From Alphaproteobacteria bacterium (GTDB lineage Bacteria; Pseudomonadota; Alphaproteobacteria; Reyranellales; Reyranellaceae): a stretch of DNA of 45,326 nt. A program made the translations under genes and the position numbers. Location of the stretch: positions 1 through 45,326 of the forward strand of contig JAFKFL010000036.1 in NCBI GenBank assembly GCA_017308235.1, read 5' to 3'. This document shows, piece after piece, positions 1 through 7,922 of the stretch (positions are counted from its first letter, which is position 1; every line of letters begins with the position of its first letter). The notes under the pieces were generated by a model. The model saw only the letters and a list, made by a program, of their open reading frames with translations. It was not told the origin of the DNA and ran no database searches.

Positions 1-60
1 GCACCACAAGCAAGCGCTCGGACTGGGACACAAAACACCTGCTCCCGCCGGCGACGGCGG

Positions 61-1569
61 CTACGGGGTGGTCAGGAAGGCGAGCGGCGCGCGAAACTGC
101 GCCTGCAGCCCCGTCGATTCATAACGGACGTCGGCCTGTCCGGTTCCGGCCAGGCCGGACTGGATCAGGCGCGATCCGAACCCGCGCCGTTGAGCTGGCG
201 TCGCGGGTGGCCCGCCCTCCTCGCGCCAGGCGAGCGCGAGCTGCGGCTCCTTGCCGTCGCTCTCGATGCGCCACTCGACCAGCACGCGGCCCTCCGGTGT
301 CGAGAGCGAGCCGTACTTGGTCGCATTGGTGGCGAGCTCGTGGATCAGGAGCGAGAAGGAGAGAACCGACCTCGCGTTGATCTCGATGTCGGGCCCATCG
401 AGCAGGACGCGGGCCGGATCGGCCACCAGCTCGACCACGCCTTCGATCGTCTGCCGGATCAGGGCTCCCACCATCGATTGGGCGAGCAGCGCGTCATGGG
501 CCTTGCCCAGCGCCTGGATGCGGCGGCTGAAGGCGTCGAGCGCCTGCGGATCGGTCGCCTGATGCAGGGTTTGCGTGGCGATGGCGTTGACCATGGCCAG
601 CGTGTTCTTCATGCGATGGCTCAGCTCCTGGTTCAGCACGAGCTGCCGCGCCTCGACGCGCTTGCTGTCGGTGATGTCTTGTACCGCCCCGCGCAGCCGC
701 AATGGCCGGCCCTTGTCGTCCCATTCGAAAGCGCCGCGCCGTCCGATCCAGCGCACCGCGCCGTCGCTCAGCCGCCGGATGCGGTATTGCGTGTCGAGCG
801 CGGCCGTGGCCTCCGAGCGCGTAGCAGGATTGGAGATGGCGTCGCGATCCTCGGGCAGCACCAGCGCTTCGATCTCCGCGGCGTCGAAGGCCTCCTGCTC
901 GGGCAGACCGAACAGATGGCAGAACTCGCTCGACGGAAAAATCCGACCCTTCGGGATATCGATCTCGAAGGTGCCGATGCCGCCAGCGCGCTGCGCCGAT
1001 TCGGCGACCTCGACGCGATGATGGATACGCTGGACGACATCGTCGCGGCGACTGATCGCCCGACGGTACTGCAATAGCATCATGGTCTGACGTGCGAGCG
1101 CCAGCAGCGCCTCCCTCTGGTCAGGCGTCAGGCCGACGGGCCGCGGCTTGTCGTCGATGACGCAGAGCGCGCCTAACGGCTGACCCAACCCCTGCCCATC
1201 GGGGGTGCGTAGCACAGCGCCGGCATAGAATCTGAGGCGCGGGCCGCCGGTCACCAACGGATTGGCGCGGGTGCGCGCGTCCTGCGTCAAATCCGGAATG
1301 ACCAGTATCTCGCGCTCCTTGATCGCATGCGCACAAACCGACTGGTCGCGCGGTGTCTCGTGGACATCCAGCCCCAATTTCGCCTTGAACCATTGCCGGT
1401 CGGCGGCGACGAGGCTCACCAGCGCGATCGGCGTCGCGCAAAGGGTCCGCGCTACCCGGACGACATCGTCGAATTGCGGCTCCGGTGGCGTATCGAGCAC
1501 ATCGTAGGCGAGCAGAGCATCGAGCCGGGCCGTTTCGTCGTCCATCGCAGGAATCGTTTTGTCGCTCAT
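61..1569 (-). CDS. GAF-PAS sensor histidine kinase of the HWE family
   Basis: Cytoplasmic sensor kinase of 502 aa with no membrane segment. A GAF domain (about residues 35-165) is followed by a short coiled segment, a PAS domain (about 190-305, ending in the usual GAVQDITD) and an HWE-type kinase core. The phospho-acceptor box is ELSHRMKNTLAMVNAIATQT with His318; the N box is HELATNATKYG (His410, Asn415); the W-x-E signature is AWREEGG and the G box is RGFGSRLI. HWE and HisKA_2 kinases are known to feed the PhyR-NepR-EcfG general stress response in alphaproteobacteria. No response regulator lies nearby, so it is an orphan kinase. The ATG at 1569 has no Shine-Dalgarno sequence and sits only 11 bases downstream of an EcfG-type -10 element, so the mRNA may be nearly leaderless. 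The input signal is unknown. Confidence 0.93.
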   Translation of the reverse strand: MSDKTIPAMDDETARLDALLAYDVLDTPPEPQFDDVVRVARTLCATPIALVSLVAADRQWFKAKLGLDVHETPRDQSVCAHAIKEREILVIPDLTQDARTRANPLVTGGPRLRFYAGAVLRTPDGQGLGQPLGALCVIDDKPRPVGLTPDQREALLALARQTMMLLQYRRAISRRDDVVQRIHHRVEVAESAQRAGGIGTFEIDIPKGRIFPSSEFCHLFGLPEQEAFDAAEIEALVLPEDRDAISNPATRSEATAALDTQYRIRRLSDGAVRWIGRRGAFEWDDKGRPLRLRGAVQDITDSKRVEARQLVLNQELSHRMKNTLAMVNAIATQTLHQATDPQALDAFSRRIQALGKAHDALLAQSMVGALIRQTIEGVVELVADPARVLLDGPDIEINARSVLSFSLLIHELATNATKYGSLSTPEGRVLVEWRIESDGKEPQLALAWREEGGPPATPAQRRGFGSRLIQSGLAGTGQADVRYESTGLQAQFRAPLAFLTTP

Positions 1570-1580
1570 CGGAGGCTAAG

Positions 1581-1605
1581 AACGGGATCAGGTTTTTTCG
1601 GTTCC
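1581..1605 (-). promoter_or_regulatory. EcfG-type general-stress promoter of the HWE kinase
   Basis: On the minus strand this reads GGAAC, 16 bases, CGTT, which matches the consensus of the alphaproteobacterial general-stress sigma factor EcfG (GGAAC-N16/17-CGTT). The -10 element lies 11 bases upstream of the kinase ATG. The facing promoter at 1638-1662 has the same elements and spacer. Confidence 0.72.
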
Positions 1606-1637
1606 GACTTCATTCATGGGGCATGATTAAGGCAACC

Positions 1638-1662
1638 GGAACGATGCCCCCGCCCCTGCGTT
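1638..1662 (+). promoter_or_regulatory. EcfG-type general-stress promoter of the small lipoprotein gene
   Basis: GGAAC at 1638-1642, a 16-base spacer and CGTT at 1659-1662 match the EcfG consensus. The start codon of the lipoprotein gene follows 31 bases later, behind a strong AGGGAGGAG ribosome-binding site. It diverges from the matching site at 1581-1605, so one intergenic region would serve both genes under stress. Confidence 0.72.
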
Positions 1663-1693
1663 CACCTCGCCTGATCGCTCCAGGGAGGAGACC

Positions 1694-1879
1694 ATGAGGC
1701 AACTTATATTAGCAATCGCACTTTGCGTTCTTATCGGCGGCTGCGCCTTCAGGAGCGAAACCGTCGTTCAAAAGCCCGTGCCCGCGGCCGATCCCGTCGT
1801 CGTGGCCGCCCCGCCACCGCCCGCCGTGGTCGTGACCGATCCGACGCCCCGCACCGTCTACGTACCGACGCGCTACTAG
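1694..1879 (+). CDS. small proline-rich lipoprotein
   Basis: 61-aa predicted lipoprotein. Residues 1-17 form a signal peptide ending in the lipobox LIGGC, so lipidation would be on Cys17. The mature part is rich in Pro, Val and Ala and ends in PRTVYVPTRY, an extended, probably unstructured segment. The start is fixed by AGGGAGGAG just upstream of the ATG. It lies behind an EcfG-type promoter and diverges from the HWE kinase, which suggests a role in the envelope stress response. No enzymatic domain is visible. Confidence 0.8.
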   Translation: MRQLILAIALCVLIGGCAFRSETVVQKPVPAADPVVVAAPPPPAVVVTDPTPRTVYVPTRY

Positions 1880-2048
1880 AAGGGCGGCACACATCCATCG
1901 CCGATGGCGACGCATCTTGCGTCGTTCCGTTCGCAAACTCGTTTAACGACGCGTTCCCGCCCGCTGATGGCATCCGCCACGTTACGATCGATGGACCCTT
2001 CCATCGATCGGAGTGATGGCGCATACCTGATGCGCGGGCGGGATCGAC

Positions 2049-2690
2049 ATGGGCTACTGGCAGCTGGTTCATCGGAAGGCGTGGAAGAGAACGGCGAACG
2101 CCATCGGCGGACGCCTGCATCGCCTCGTCATGTTCCTCGTTGCCCAAGTCGCGGTCGCCGCCGCCATCTGGCTGGCGTTGACCCGGCTCGACCTGCCGGC
2201 GAGTGACTTCACGTGGCGCAATATCGGAGCGGAGGGCGTCCGGATTGTAGCGGCGGCCGTCCCCTTCCTCGCCTTTCCCCTCCTTTATGTATGGCGGTTC
2301 CTGCGCGCGCCGGCCTCGCTGCACCGTCAGATGGAAGCGCAACAGTACGAGGACATGGCGCATATCGAGGCGCTGGAGGCCGAGATCGCGCGGCTCAAGG
2401 CCGAACCTCCGCCGGCGTCGCGCGACCCGGACGGCATTTTCCAGCACGGCGTGCAGGTCGGGCGGGTGGTCCTGGCACTTACCGATCCTGCGCGCGGCTC
2501 GGCGACCTTCCAGCAGATCGTCGAGGCGGCGGATTTCGATACCTCGGCCGAGTTCGACTATCGCGACTGGGTGCTGCGGCTTGAGGGCGTGGGCGGCGAC
2601 ATGCGCTCGCAGATCGGCGGTACGCGCTCGCGCGCCCTGAGCCAGGTCGTCTGCCGCATCGAACGTCAGCGCGCATGGCGGGAGTCGTGA
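2049..2690 (+). CDS. membrane protein with two N-terminal segments and a coiled coil, unknown function
   Basis: 213 aa. Two hydrophobic segments (about residues 27-45 and 62-82) are followed by a predicted coiled coil (YEDMAHIEALEAEIARLKAE, about 101-120) and a soluble C-terminal part of about 90 residues. Both ends of the hairpin should face the cytoplasm. The start is chosen for a GGCGGG stretch before the ATG. I do not recognise the family. It stands alone between the lipoprotein and the crotonase gene; the long minus-strand open frame beneath it (1749-2864) looks like a shadow. Confidence 0.72.
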   Translation: MGYWQLVHRKAWKRTANAIGGRLHRLVMFLVAQVAVAAAIWLALTRLDLPASDFTWRNIGAEGVRIVAAAVPFLAFPLLYVWRFLRAPASLHRQMEAQQYEDMAHIEALEAEIARLKAEPPPASRDPDGIFQHGVQVGRVVLALTDPARGSATFQQIVEAADFDTSAEFDYRDWVLRLEGVGGDMRSQIGGTRSRALSQVVCRIERQRAWRES

Positions 2691-2847
2691 CCTCGCGCGA
2701 ACGCTGATGCGAAAATCGCAAGCCGGAAAGGAGAAACGCAAGAGGGGGAACCCGCGATGATCACCCGTCGACGTTTGCCAGACGGTTTTGCTGGCTTGAA
2801 TGCGGCTTTCGGCGAGGCGAACCTGAGCCCGCAACGGGGAGAAGCGG

Positions 2848-3618
2848 ATGACGTTCAGGAACATCGACTATACGGTGCGCGAGCGGGTGGCGGAGATCAC
2901 CATGCGGCGCGCGCCGGTGAATGCGATTGATCATGGGCTGATCGAGGAGATCAACGCCGCCTATCGCCGGGCCAAGGCCGATCCAGGTGTGCGCGCCGTC
3001 ATCCTGACCAGTGCCTTCGAGCGTTCATTCAGCGCCGGCATGGATCTCGCCATGATCCGCGGCAAGCGCGGTCTCGATTTGCGGCGCTATCTCGAGAAGC
3101 TTTACCTTGAGATGCACGACCTGCAGTACCGGATGGGCAAGCCTACCGTCGCCGCCCTCACCGGCCCTGCGCGCGCCGCCGGCGTCACGCTCGCGGTCTC
3201 GTGCGACGTGCTGATCGCCAGCGAAACGGCAAGCCTTGGCTATCCCGAGATCCTGGTCGGCGTGATCCCGGCCATGCACTTCGTGCATCTGCCGCGCCAG
3301 ATCGGCCGCCACAAGGCGTTCGAGCTCCTGTTCAGCGGCAAACCGGTTTCGGCCGCGGAGGCCTGCGCCATGGGGCTCGTGAACCGCGTGGTGCCACAGA
3401 CCGAGGTGATGGCTGTGGCCCGCGAGGTGGCGCGCGATTTCGCGGCGAAATCGCCGATCGTGATGCAGCTCGCGCGCGATGCCTTCATGCGTGCCAACGA
3501 CTTCGAATATCGTCGCGCAATCGAGAACACGGTCGAGACGATCTGCAACATCATCGAAACCGAGGACGCGCAGGAAGGGCTCGCCGCGTTCAACGAGAAA
3601 CGGACACCGAGGTGGTGA
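2848..3618 (+). CDS. enoyl-CoA hydratase/isomerase (crotonase) family protein
   Basis: 256-aa crotonase-fold protein of normal family length. The first oxyanion-hole strand is FSAGMDLAMI (about residues 53-62) and the second is GPARAAGVTLAVSCDV (about 107-122). The position equivalent to the first catalytic Glu of classic hydratases (Glu144 in rat ECH, usually GGGCEL) is Thr here (AAGVTL), while the second (Glu164, PEILVG) is kept. This suggests a reaction other than simple hydration, such as isomerisation, or an altered substrate. The stop is one base from the start of the next gene, a GST-fold protein, so the two are likely cotranslated. Substrate unknown. Confidence 0.85.
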   Translation: MTFRNIDYTVRERVAEITMRRAPVNAIDHGLIEEINAAYRRAKADPGVRAVILTSAFERSFSAGMDLAMIRGKRGLDLRRYLEKLYLEMHDLQYRMGKPTVAALTGPARAAGVTLAVSCDVLIASETASLGYPEILVGVIPAMHFVHLPRQIGRHKAFELLFSGKPVSAAEACAMGLVNRVVPQTEVMAVAREVARDFAAKSPIVMQLARDAFMRANDFEYRRAIENTVETICNIIETEDAQEGLAAFNEKRTPRW

Positions 3619-3619
3619 G

Positions 3620-4309
3620 ATGATCACGCTCTATTCCTATCCTGCGCTGTTTGGCGTCGCCGACAACAACGGCTATGGCCTCAAGGTCTATGCCTTTCTG
3701 AAGCTGGCGCATCTCGCCTTCACGCATGAGCATCTGTTTGACGCCTCGGCGGCGCCGCGCGGCCAGCTTCCCTATATCGTCGACAATCGTGAGACGATCG
3801 GCGACAGCGACACGATCCTCGCGCACCTCCTGGCCAAGCATCGCCCCGACATCGACCGCGGGCTCTCGCAGGCGCAGCGCGACACCAACCATCTGGTCAG
3901 TCGCCTGCTCGACGATCTCTACTGGGTGATGTCCTACTCGCGCTGGAAGGACGAACGCTACTGGCCGCTGTTTGCATCAGCGCTGCGCCGCGAGCATCCG
4001 CACCTCACCGAGGCGGGCCTCCTGAAGGCCAGGGAGTACAACGCCCAGCGCTACCACTTCCAGGGCATCGGCCGCTACACGCCAGACGCCGCCTATGCCC
4101 GCGGCCTGGTCGACCTCGCGGTGCTGGCACACCTGGCTCCGGCCGAGGGCTTTGTGCACGGTGCCAAGGCAGGCAGCGTCGATGCGGCGATCTATGGCTT
4201 CATCGCCAACATTCATTTCTACGACATCGACACGCCTTTGAAGCAGTTCGTGTCGGCGCACCCCAATCTCGTTCGGCACTGTCAGGAAATCCACGCCGCA
4301 GTCGCGTGA
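3620..4309 (+). CDS. glutathione S-transferase-like protein
   Basis: 229 aa. The start at 3620 was chosen because the ATG follows the stop of the crotonase gene by one base and opens the protein with the thioredoxin-like strand MITLYSYPALFGVADNNGYG. A short N-terminal thioredoxin-fold domain (about residues 1-80, with RGQLPYIVDN as the cis-Pro segment and a following GDSDTIL glutathione-site-like motif) precedes an all-helical C-terminal domain ending in a FANIHFYDIDTPLKQFV-like stretch. The layout resembles the GST/metaxin-like group. The active-site Cys or Ser of classic GSTs is not obvious. Probably coupled to the upstream crotonase in a small catabolic or detoxifying operon. Confidence 0.8.
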   Translation: MITLYSYPALFGVADNNGYGLKVYAFLKLAHLAFTHEHLFDASAAPRGQLPYIVDNRETIGDSDTILAHLLAKHRPDIDRGLSQAQRDTNHLVSRLLDDLYWVMSYSRWKDERYWPLFASALRREHPHLTEAGLLKAREYNAQRYHFQGIGRYTPDAAYARGLVDLAVLAHLAPAEGFVHGAKAGSVDAAIYGFIANIHFYDIDTPLKQFVSAHPNLVRHCQEIHAAVA

Positions 4310-4311
4310 AA

Positions 4312-5832
4312 TCACGGTTCCGCCGTCGGATCGGCGCGCAGGGTGAGTGTCGTGCCGGAGGCATCGCGCTCCAATCGCAGGAACGGCAGACCCGTGGGCA
4401 GCGGCGCGTCGCCCGAGAGCGGCGTTTCGAACTCGCGGCCGATCTCGCCCAGGAGCTTGAGGTAGAGCCGCCATTCGACGGTACGTGGATCGAGCGCGAC
4501 ACGCACGGGCTCGTTCCAGTCGAGCGCGCGCACGCCGCTCTTCACGGCGGAGTCCTCGGCGCGGTCCTGCACCAGCGCCGCCTCGAACCGGCCAATGGTC
4601 GCGGTGCGTGCGTCGGCGTCGGTAGGCTTCGCCGTCACGACCAGACAGATCTGGTCGGGCTTCTCGTCCTTGGCAAAATCGACCGTGCCCTCGTTCAAAT
4701 TCGAATCGCTGTCGTCGCCGTGCCAGCCCAGCCGCTGCACTTCGACGATGCGCCGGTGCGACTTGTCGAAGCGCGCACCGGCCGGCGGGTCGAAACAATG
4801 GCGCACCGTCGCGGTCTTGCCGGCGTCGGCGCGCGCTAGGAGCTCGGGTGACATCAGCGTCCGGGTTTCCGGGATCAGGGTGCGTACCTTCTGGTCGAGC
4901 GCGAACTGGCCCGGCCGGTCGGGCAATACGACGAACAGGAGCTGGTAGCTCGCCGTCCGCCCGCTTTGTCGGAATGAGAGCGTGCCCGACGCGAAGGTCG
5001 AACGCGACGCATCGGTCGCAAAGGCCGCGCGCGGCACCGAGAAATGGAGCCTGAGTGGTGTCACCTGGGCCGGGCCCTGCCACGCCCCCATCGTCAACAC
5101 GGGCGGTGAGCCCTCGTCGAAGCCTACCGCCGCGACCTCGATCTCGACCGGCGGATCGTCGCGGGAGGTGGCGAAGTCGGGTACGTAGCGCGGCGTCATC
5201 GCCGATGCACCGTCCCCCGACGCGGCAGGATTGGCGCCCGCGGGATTGACACCGGACGGGGCAGCCGGATCGGCGGCGGGCTTGGCCGATGGCGCAAGCG
5301 TGAGTTCGCCGCCGCCCCGCCGCGGCGGCACGAAGCGTGGGGTGAACTGCAACACCAGAGGCTTGCCGTCGCCCGCCATCTTGTCGAGCGCCGCCTGCGC
5401 CCGCTGGCGCAGCGCTTCCACCGCCTGACGGGCGCCAGCACCGGGCTGCGCCACGGCTTCACGCAGACCGGCGTCGAGGGCATCGATCTCGGCAAAGGGC
5501 TGGCGCTGCAATACATTGAGGCTCGCGAAGGCGTGCTCGCGCAGGCTCGACGCGCGCACCACGATAGCGTCGGTAAGAAGACTCGCGACCCGAAAAGCCG
5601 CCACGAGGTCGAGCCGGCTCTCGCCGTCGGCCTTGGTCTGCAGCGCGGCGCGCTCGGCTTGCAGGGCAGCCATTCGCTCACCCACCGTGGGCCCCTGCAC
5701 CGGCTCGTCGCGACCCAGCACCAGCCATGCCGCCACCACGACCGCAAGCGCCACCATGGCCGCAAGCGTCGCCCGCCACGGCCGGCGGGGACGCGCCCTC
5801 AGGACAATGGGCAGGTTTCGCTCGCTCGTCAT
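4312..5832 (-). CDS. large single-pass membrane-anchored protein of unknown function
   Basis: 506 aa. A basic N-terminus (RARPRRPW) precedes one membrane segment (about residues 20-40), so most of the protein should lie in the periplasm. After a helical region (about 50-155) comes a Pro/Ala/Gly linker (about 175-215) and a C-terminal region rich in beta strand. Two copies of a PRYVP/PRFVP-type motif (TPRFVPPRRGG, TPRYVPDFA) flank the linker. It contains isolated Cys residues (HCFDPP, QICLVV). It converges with the GST-like gene, ending 3 bases from it. I do not recognise the family. Confidence 0.75.
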   Translation of the reverse strand: MTSERNLPIVLRARPRRPWRATLAAMVALAVVVAAWLVLGRDEPVQGPTVGERMAALQAERAALQTKADGESRLDLVAAFRVASLLTDAIVVRASSLREHAFASLNVLQRQPFAEIDALDAGLREAVAQPGAGARQAVEALRQRAQAALDKMAGDGKPLVLQFTPRFVPPRRGGGELTLAPSAKPAADPAAPSGVNPAGANPAASGDGASAMTPRYVPDFATSRDDPPVEIEVAAVGFDEGSPPVLTMGAWQGPAQVTPLRLHFSVPRAAFATDASRSTFASGTLSFRQSGRTASYQLLFVVLPDRPGQFALDQKVRTLIPETRTLMSPELLARADAGKTATVRHCFDPPAGARFDKSHRRIVEVQRLGWHGDDSDSNLNEGTVDFAKDEKPDQICLVVTAKPTDADARTATIGRFEAALVQDRAEDSAVKSGVRALDWNEPVRVALDPRTVEWRLYLKLLGEIGREFETPLSGDAPLPTGLPFLRLERDASGTTLTLRADPTAEP

Positions 5833-5900
5833 ACGCCGCGTTCTAGCACAGCGGGCGGCTTTGCAAGCGCGCCCGTGCGTCGCCCCTTTCGCGGCTAAAG

Positions 5901-5952
5901 CTCATGTTCCTCTCCCCCGCTAGGGGGAGGGGTTAGGAGAGGGGGAAGCGAA
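5901..5952. repeat. dispersed GC-rich palindromic repeat, copy 1
   Basis: A CTCTCCCCC/GGGGGAG-type hairpin with flanks (ending AGGAGAGGGGGAAGC). The same element, about 48 bases and nearly identical, recurs in the opposite orientation at 38779-38830, even including the flanking GAACATGAG. Such intergenic elements are common in alphaproteobacterial genomes and may act as terminators. Confidence 0.7.
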
Positions 5953-5964
5953 GGCTGGCGCTAC

Positions 5965-6771
5965 TCAATACGAAAACAGCACTGGCAGCGGCGAGTGCAG
6001 GATGAGGTGCCGGGTCATGCCGCCGAAGATCATCTGGCGCAGCCGGCTCTGGGTGTAGGCGCCCTTCACGATCAGGTCGGCGCCGCCGGCGACCGCCGTG
6101 TCGACGATCGCCTGGCCGGCCGAGCGCGAGCCTGCCTTCACGACCTGGCTCGTGACCTTGAGCCCGTGCGCCAGCAGGGACTGGGCGATCTCCGCCGCCG
6201 AGGGTCCCGGCACGCCCGCGCCCTCGACGCTCATGACTTCGATCGATTCGGCGCGGCTCAGCATCGGCATGGCGAGCGATATTGCGCGCGCGCTCTCGGT
6301 CGAGCCGTTCCAGGCAAACAGGATCTTCTTGCCGACCAGGCCCTGGAAGCCGACCGGCACCACCAGCACCGGCCGTCCCGAATCGAACAGCGCGGTTTCG
6401 AACACGCTCTCCGGCATCTTGGGCAGCGGCCCGGGCTGGGGCATCACGATCAGATCGAAGGCGCGGCCGATCACGCCGATCGCCGTCGGTCCGCTGTCAT
6501 CGGCAGCGCGCCATTCCGAGACGAGGCCGGCCGCGTTCTGCTCGAAGACCGCGCGTACCGCCGCAACGCGTTGGCGCTCCTCGGCATCCTCCGCGAGTCC
6601 GCCACCGATCGGCGCGCCCATGCCGGCATCGGCCCACGCCATGCTCATCACGCCGTAGGACGGCGGCTCGAGGCCGACCAGCCGCGCCTCGAACTCTCGC
6701 GCAAGCTTCGCTGCCATCACGAAAGCAGCCGGATCTTCCGCCGCCCAGGCCATTGTCAGGATGGATTTCAT
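5965..6771 (-). CDS. universal stress protein with two UspA domains
   Basis: 268 aa, the length of a tandem UspA protein. The N-terminal domain (about 1-140) begins MKSILTMAW and is degenerate in its nucleotide-binding loop. The C-terminal domain (about 145-268) begins KKILFAWNGSTESARAI and ends with KGAYTQSRLRQMIFGGMTRH, which corresponds to the G-2x-G-9x-G-S/T nucleotide-binding motif, although the last position pattern is GGMT. The ATG at 6771 follows a GGGAGAAC ribosome-binding site. Such proteins bind ATP or other ligands and support survival under stress. No EcfG-type promoter was found upstream. Confidence 0.9.
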   Translation of the reverse strand: MKSILTMAWAAEDPAAFVMAAKLAREFEARLVGLEPPSYGVMSMAWADAGMGAPIGGGLAEDAEERQRVAAVRAVFEQNAAGLVSEWRAADDSGPTAIGVIGRAFDLIVMPQPGPLPKMPESVFETALFDSGRPVLVVPVGFQGLVGKKILFAWNGSTESARAISLAMPMLSRAESIEVMSVEGAGVPGPSAAEIAQSLLAHGLKVTSQVVKAGSRSAGQAIVDTAVAGGADLIVKGAYTQSRLRQMIFGGMTRHLILHSPLPVLFSY

Positions 6772-6984
6772 GATCGTTCTCCCTGTTTGCGGAACGATAA
6801 CACGATCGCGAGAAGCGAATGATACAATACGCTCATTGAGTCCGTATTTTGTTTCAATATCTTACACGAAGTACCTCGATATTTTTAAGAGGTAGCAAAC
6901 TGCCTAGCCGCCGCCGAGAGGAGATTCGGCACCCCGGCACGGCAGGCGTGTTTGACGAAGCAACGAATTCTTTTGGAGATACTC

Positions 6985-7146
6985 ATGCTGTCGATTTTCC
7001 GCCGTCTTATGAAGAACACGGATGGCGCCACCGCCATCGAGTACACGCTGATCGCCGCCCTGGTGGCGGTCGCTGCCATCGCCGCGATGAAGCTTGTCGG
7101 CGGTCAGATCAGCAACACGCTGAGCAACGTCGCCACTGCCCTGTAA
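6985..7146 (+). CDS. Flp/Fap-type pilin, copy 1
   Basis: 53-aa type IVb prepilin of the Flp class. The basic leader MLSIFRRLMKNTDG is followed by the prepilin peptidase site G|ATAIEY, with the conserved Glu at mature position 5 and Tyr next to it, and one hydrophobic helix (TLIAALVAVAAIAAMKLV). Flp pilins are processed by a CpaA/TadV-type peptidase and assembled by the Tad apparatus; no tad or cpa genes lie in this window. The ATG at 6985 has TTTTGGAGAT upstream; an in-frame start 33 bases earlier lacks one. A second start at MKNTDG is possible. It is monocistronic, with its own terminator. Confidence 0.9.
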   Translation: MLSIFRRLMKNTDGATAIEYTLIAALVAVAAIAAMKLVGGQISNTLSNVATAL

Positions 7147-7172
7147 TCGACCGATCTCTTCCCTTTACGAAA

Positions 7173-7196
7173 GGCGGGCGGCAACGCCCGCCTTTT
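7173..7196 (+). terminator. intrinsic terminator of pilin copy 1
   Basis: Perfect 8-bp GC-rich stem (GGCGGGCG/CGCCCGCC) capped by a GCAA tetraloop and followed by TTTT, 27 bases after the stop codon. Confidence 0.9.
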
Positions 7197-7361
7197 GGTT
7201 TTGTGTGGATCCTTTGATGGACCAACGATCGGTTGCGTTTGAAACAATTGGCTACATTGAAGCCATCAATCATTCCCGTATCCTGACTGCAGTACCTTTC
7301 CTTTTTGGATATCGGGCAAAAGAGCTGGCGTACCGGGCAAAAAATTCTTTTGGAGATACTT

Positions 7362-7523
7362 ATGCTGTCCATTTTCCGCCGTCTTATGAAGAATGCAGAT
7401 GGCGCCACTGCCATCGAGTACACGTTGATTGCCGCACTGGTCGCCGTCGCCGCCATCGCCGCGATGAAGCTTGTCGGCGGTCAGTTGAGCAACACGCTGA
7501 GCAACGTCGCCGCCTCCTTCTAA
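7362..7523 (+). CDS. Flp/Fap-type pilin, copy 2
   Basis: 53 aa, differing from copy 1 at five residues (N-T to N-A before DG, QI to QL, and the last four residues AASF instead of ATAL). The cleavage site G|ATAIEY and the hydrophobic helix are unchanged, so it should be processed and assembled in the same way. The start at 7362 has the same TTTTGGAGAT leader as copy 1. The upstream 145 bases between the first terminator and the duplicated unit are unrelated to the region before copy 1, so the two copies may be transcribed differently. Confidence 0.9.
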   Translation: MLSIFRRLMKNADGATAIEYTLIAALVAVAAIAAMKLVGGQLSNTLSNVAASF

Positions 7524-7550
7524 TCGACCGACTCTCTTCTCTTTATGAAG

Positions 7551-7574
7551 GGCGGGCGGCAACGTCCGCCTTTT
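7551..7574 (+). terminator. intrinsic terminator of pilin copy 2
   Basis: 8-bp stem with one G-T pair, GCAA loop and TTTT tail; a diverged copy of the terminator at 7173-7196. Confidence 0.87.
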
Positions 7575-7682
7575 CGTTTGGGTCATCGGTCAGCGACGAC
7601 AAATTTTACCAACGTTACACGCCCCGACATTGCGTGCTTTTGGCGAATCGCTAAGCTGAGGTCGCTTTTGGGAGCCTTCTCG

Positions 7683-7705
7683 GCGGCGGGCAGTGCCGCT
7701 TTTTT
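7683..7705 (+). terminator. possible intrinsic terminator
   Basis: GCGGC, a 7-base loop, GCCGC and six T. The stem is short. It lies between pilin copy 2 and the Flp-like gene. Confidence 0.4.
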
Positions 7706-7763
7706 ACGGTGGTCGGGCAGAGCGTTATGAACGTGCGGCGCCCGCTGCGAACGGAATGAAGTG

Positions 7764-7898
7764 ATGCCGTTTCTTCAACACCTGCGACAGCTGCCGAGCG
7801 ATACGCGCGGGCACTCCTTCGTACAGTACAGCTCGCTCGCGCTCCTGATCGCGATTGCTGCCCTCGCCTTCTTCGCGCAGGCCCCGTCCACGCCGTAA
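7764..7898 (+). CDS. divergent Flp-like pilin or pseudopilin, 44 aa
   Basis: Short open frame of 44 aa ending PSTP. It aligns with the two Flp pilins upstream: a polar leader ending in Gly16, then HSFVQY and a hydrophobic stretch SLALLIAIAALAFFA. The prepilin signature G-x4-E-Y becomes G-x4-Q-Y, so the Glu needed for processing and assembly of major pilins is replaced by Gln. Only a weak GGAATGAAG precedes the ATG. It could be a minor pilin, an unprocessed regulator of the pilus, or a decaying third copy. The position beside two Flp genes and the pattern match make coding likely. Confidence 0.6.
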   Translation: MPFLQHLRQLPSDTRGHSFVQYSSLALLIAIAALAFFAQAPSTP

Positions 7899-7922
7899 GC
7901 GTGGACATGGGCACGCCAGCAC

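Larger units (their letters stand above)
6966..7575 (+). repeat. tandem duplication of a pilin gene unit
   Basis: Two units of about 232 bases (6966-7197 and 7343-7575) match from AATTCTTTTGGAGATACT before the start codon to the terminator after the stop. The coding parts differ at roughly 19 of 162 bases but at only 5 of 53 residues, so the copies have been kept under selection for the protein. Confidence 0.85.

Noticed and set aside
1749..2864. 371-codon minus-strand open frame over the lipoprotein and membrane-protein genes
   Set aside because: Composition is that of a shadow frame; the plus-strand frames have signal or membrane segments and ribosome-binding sites.
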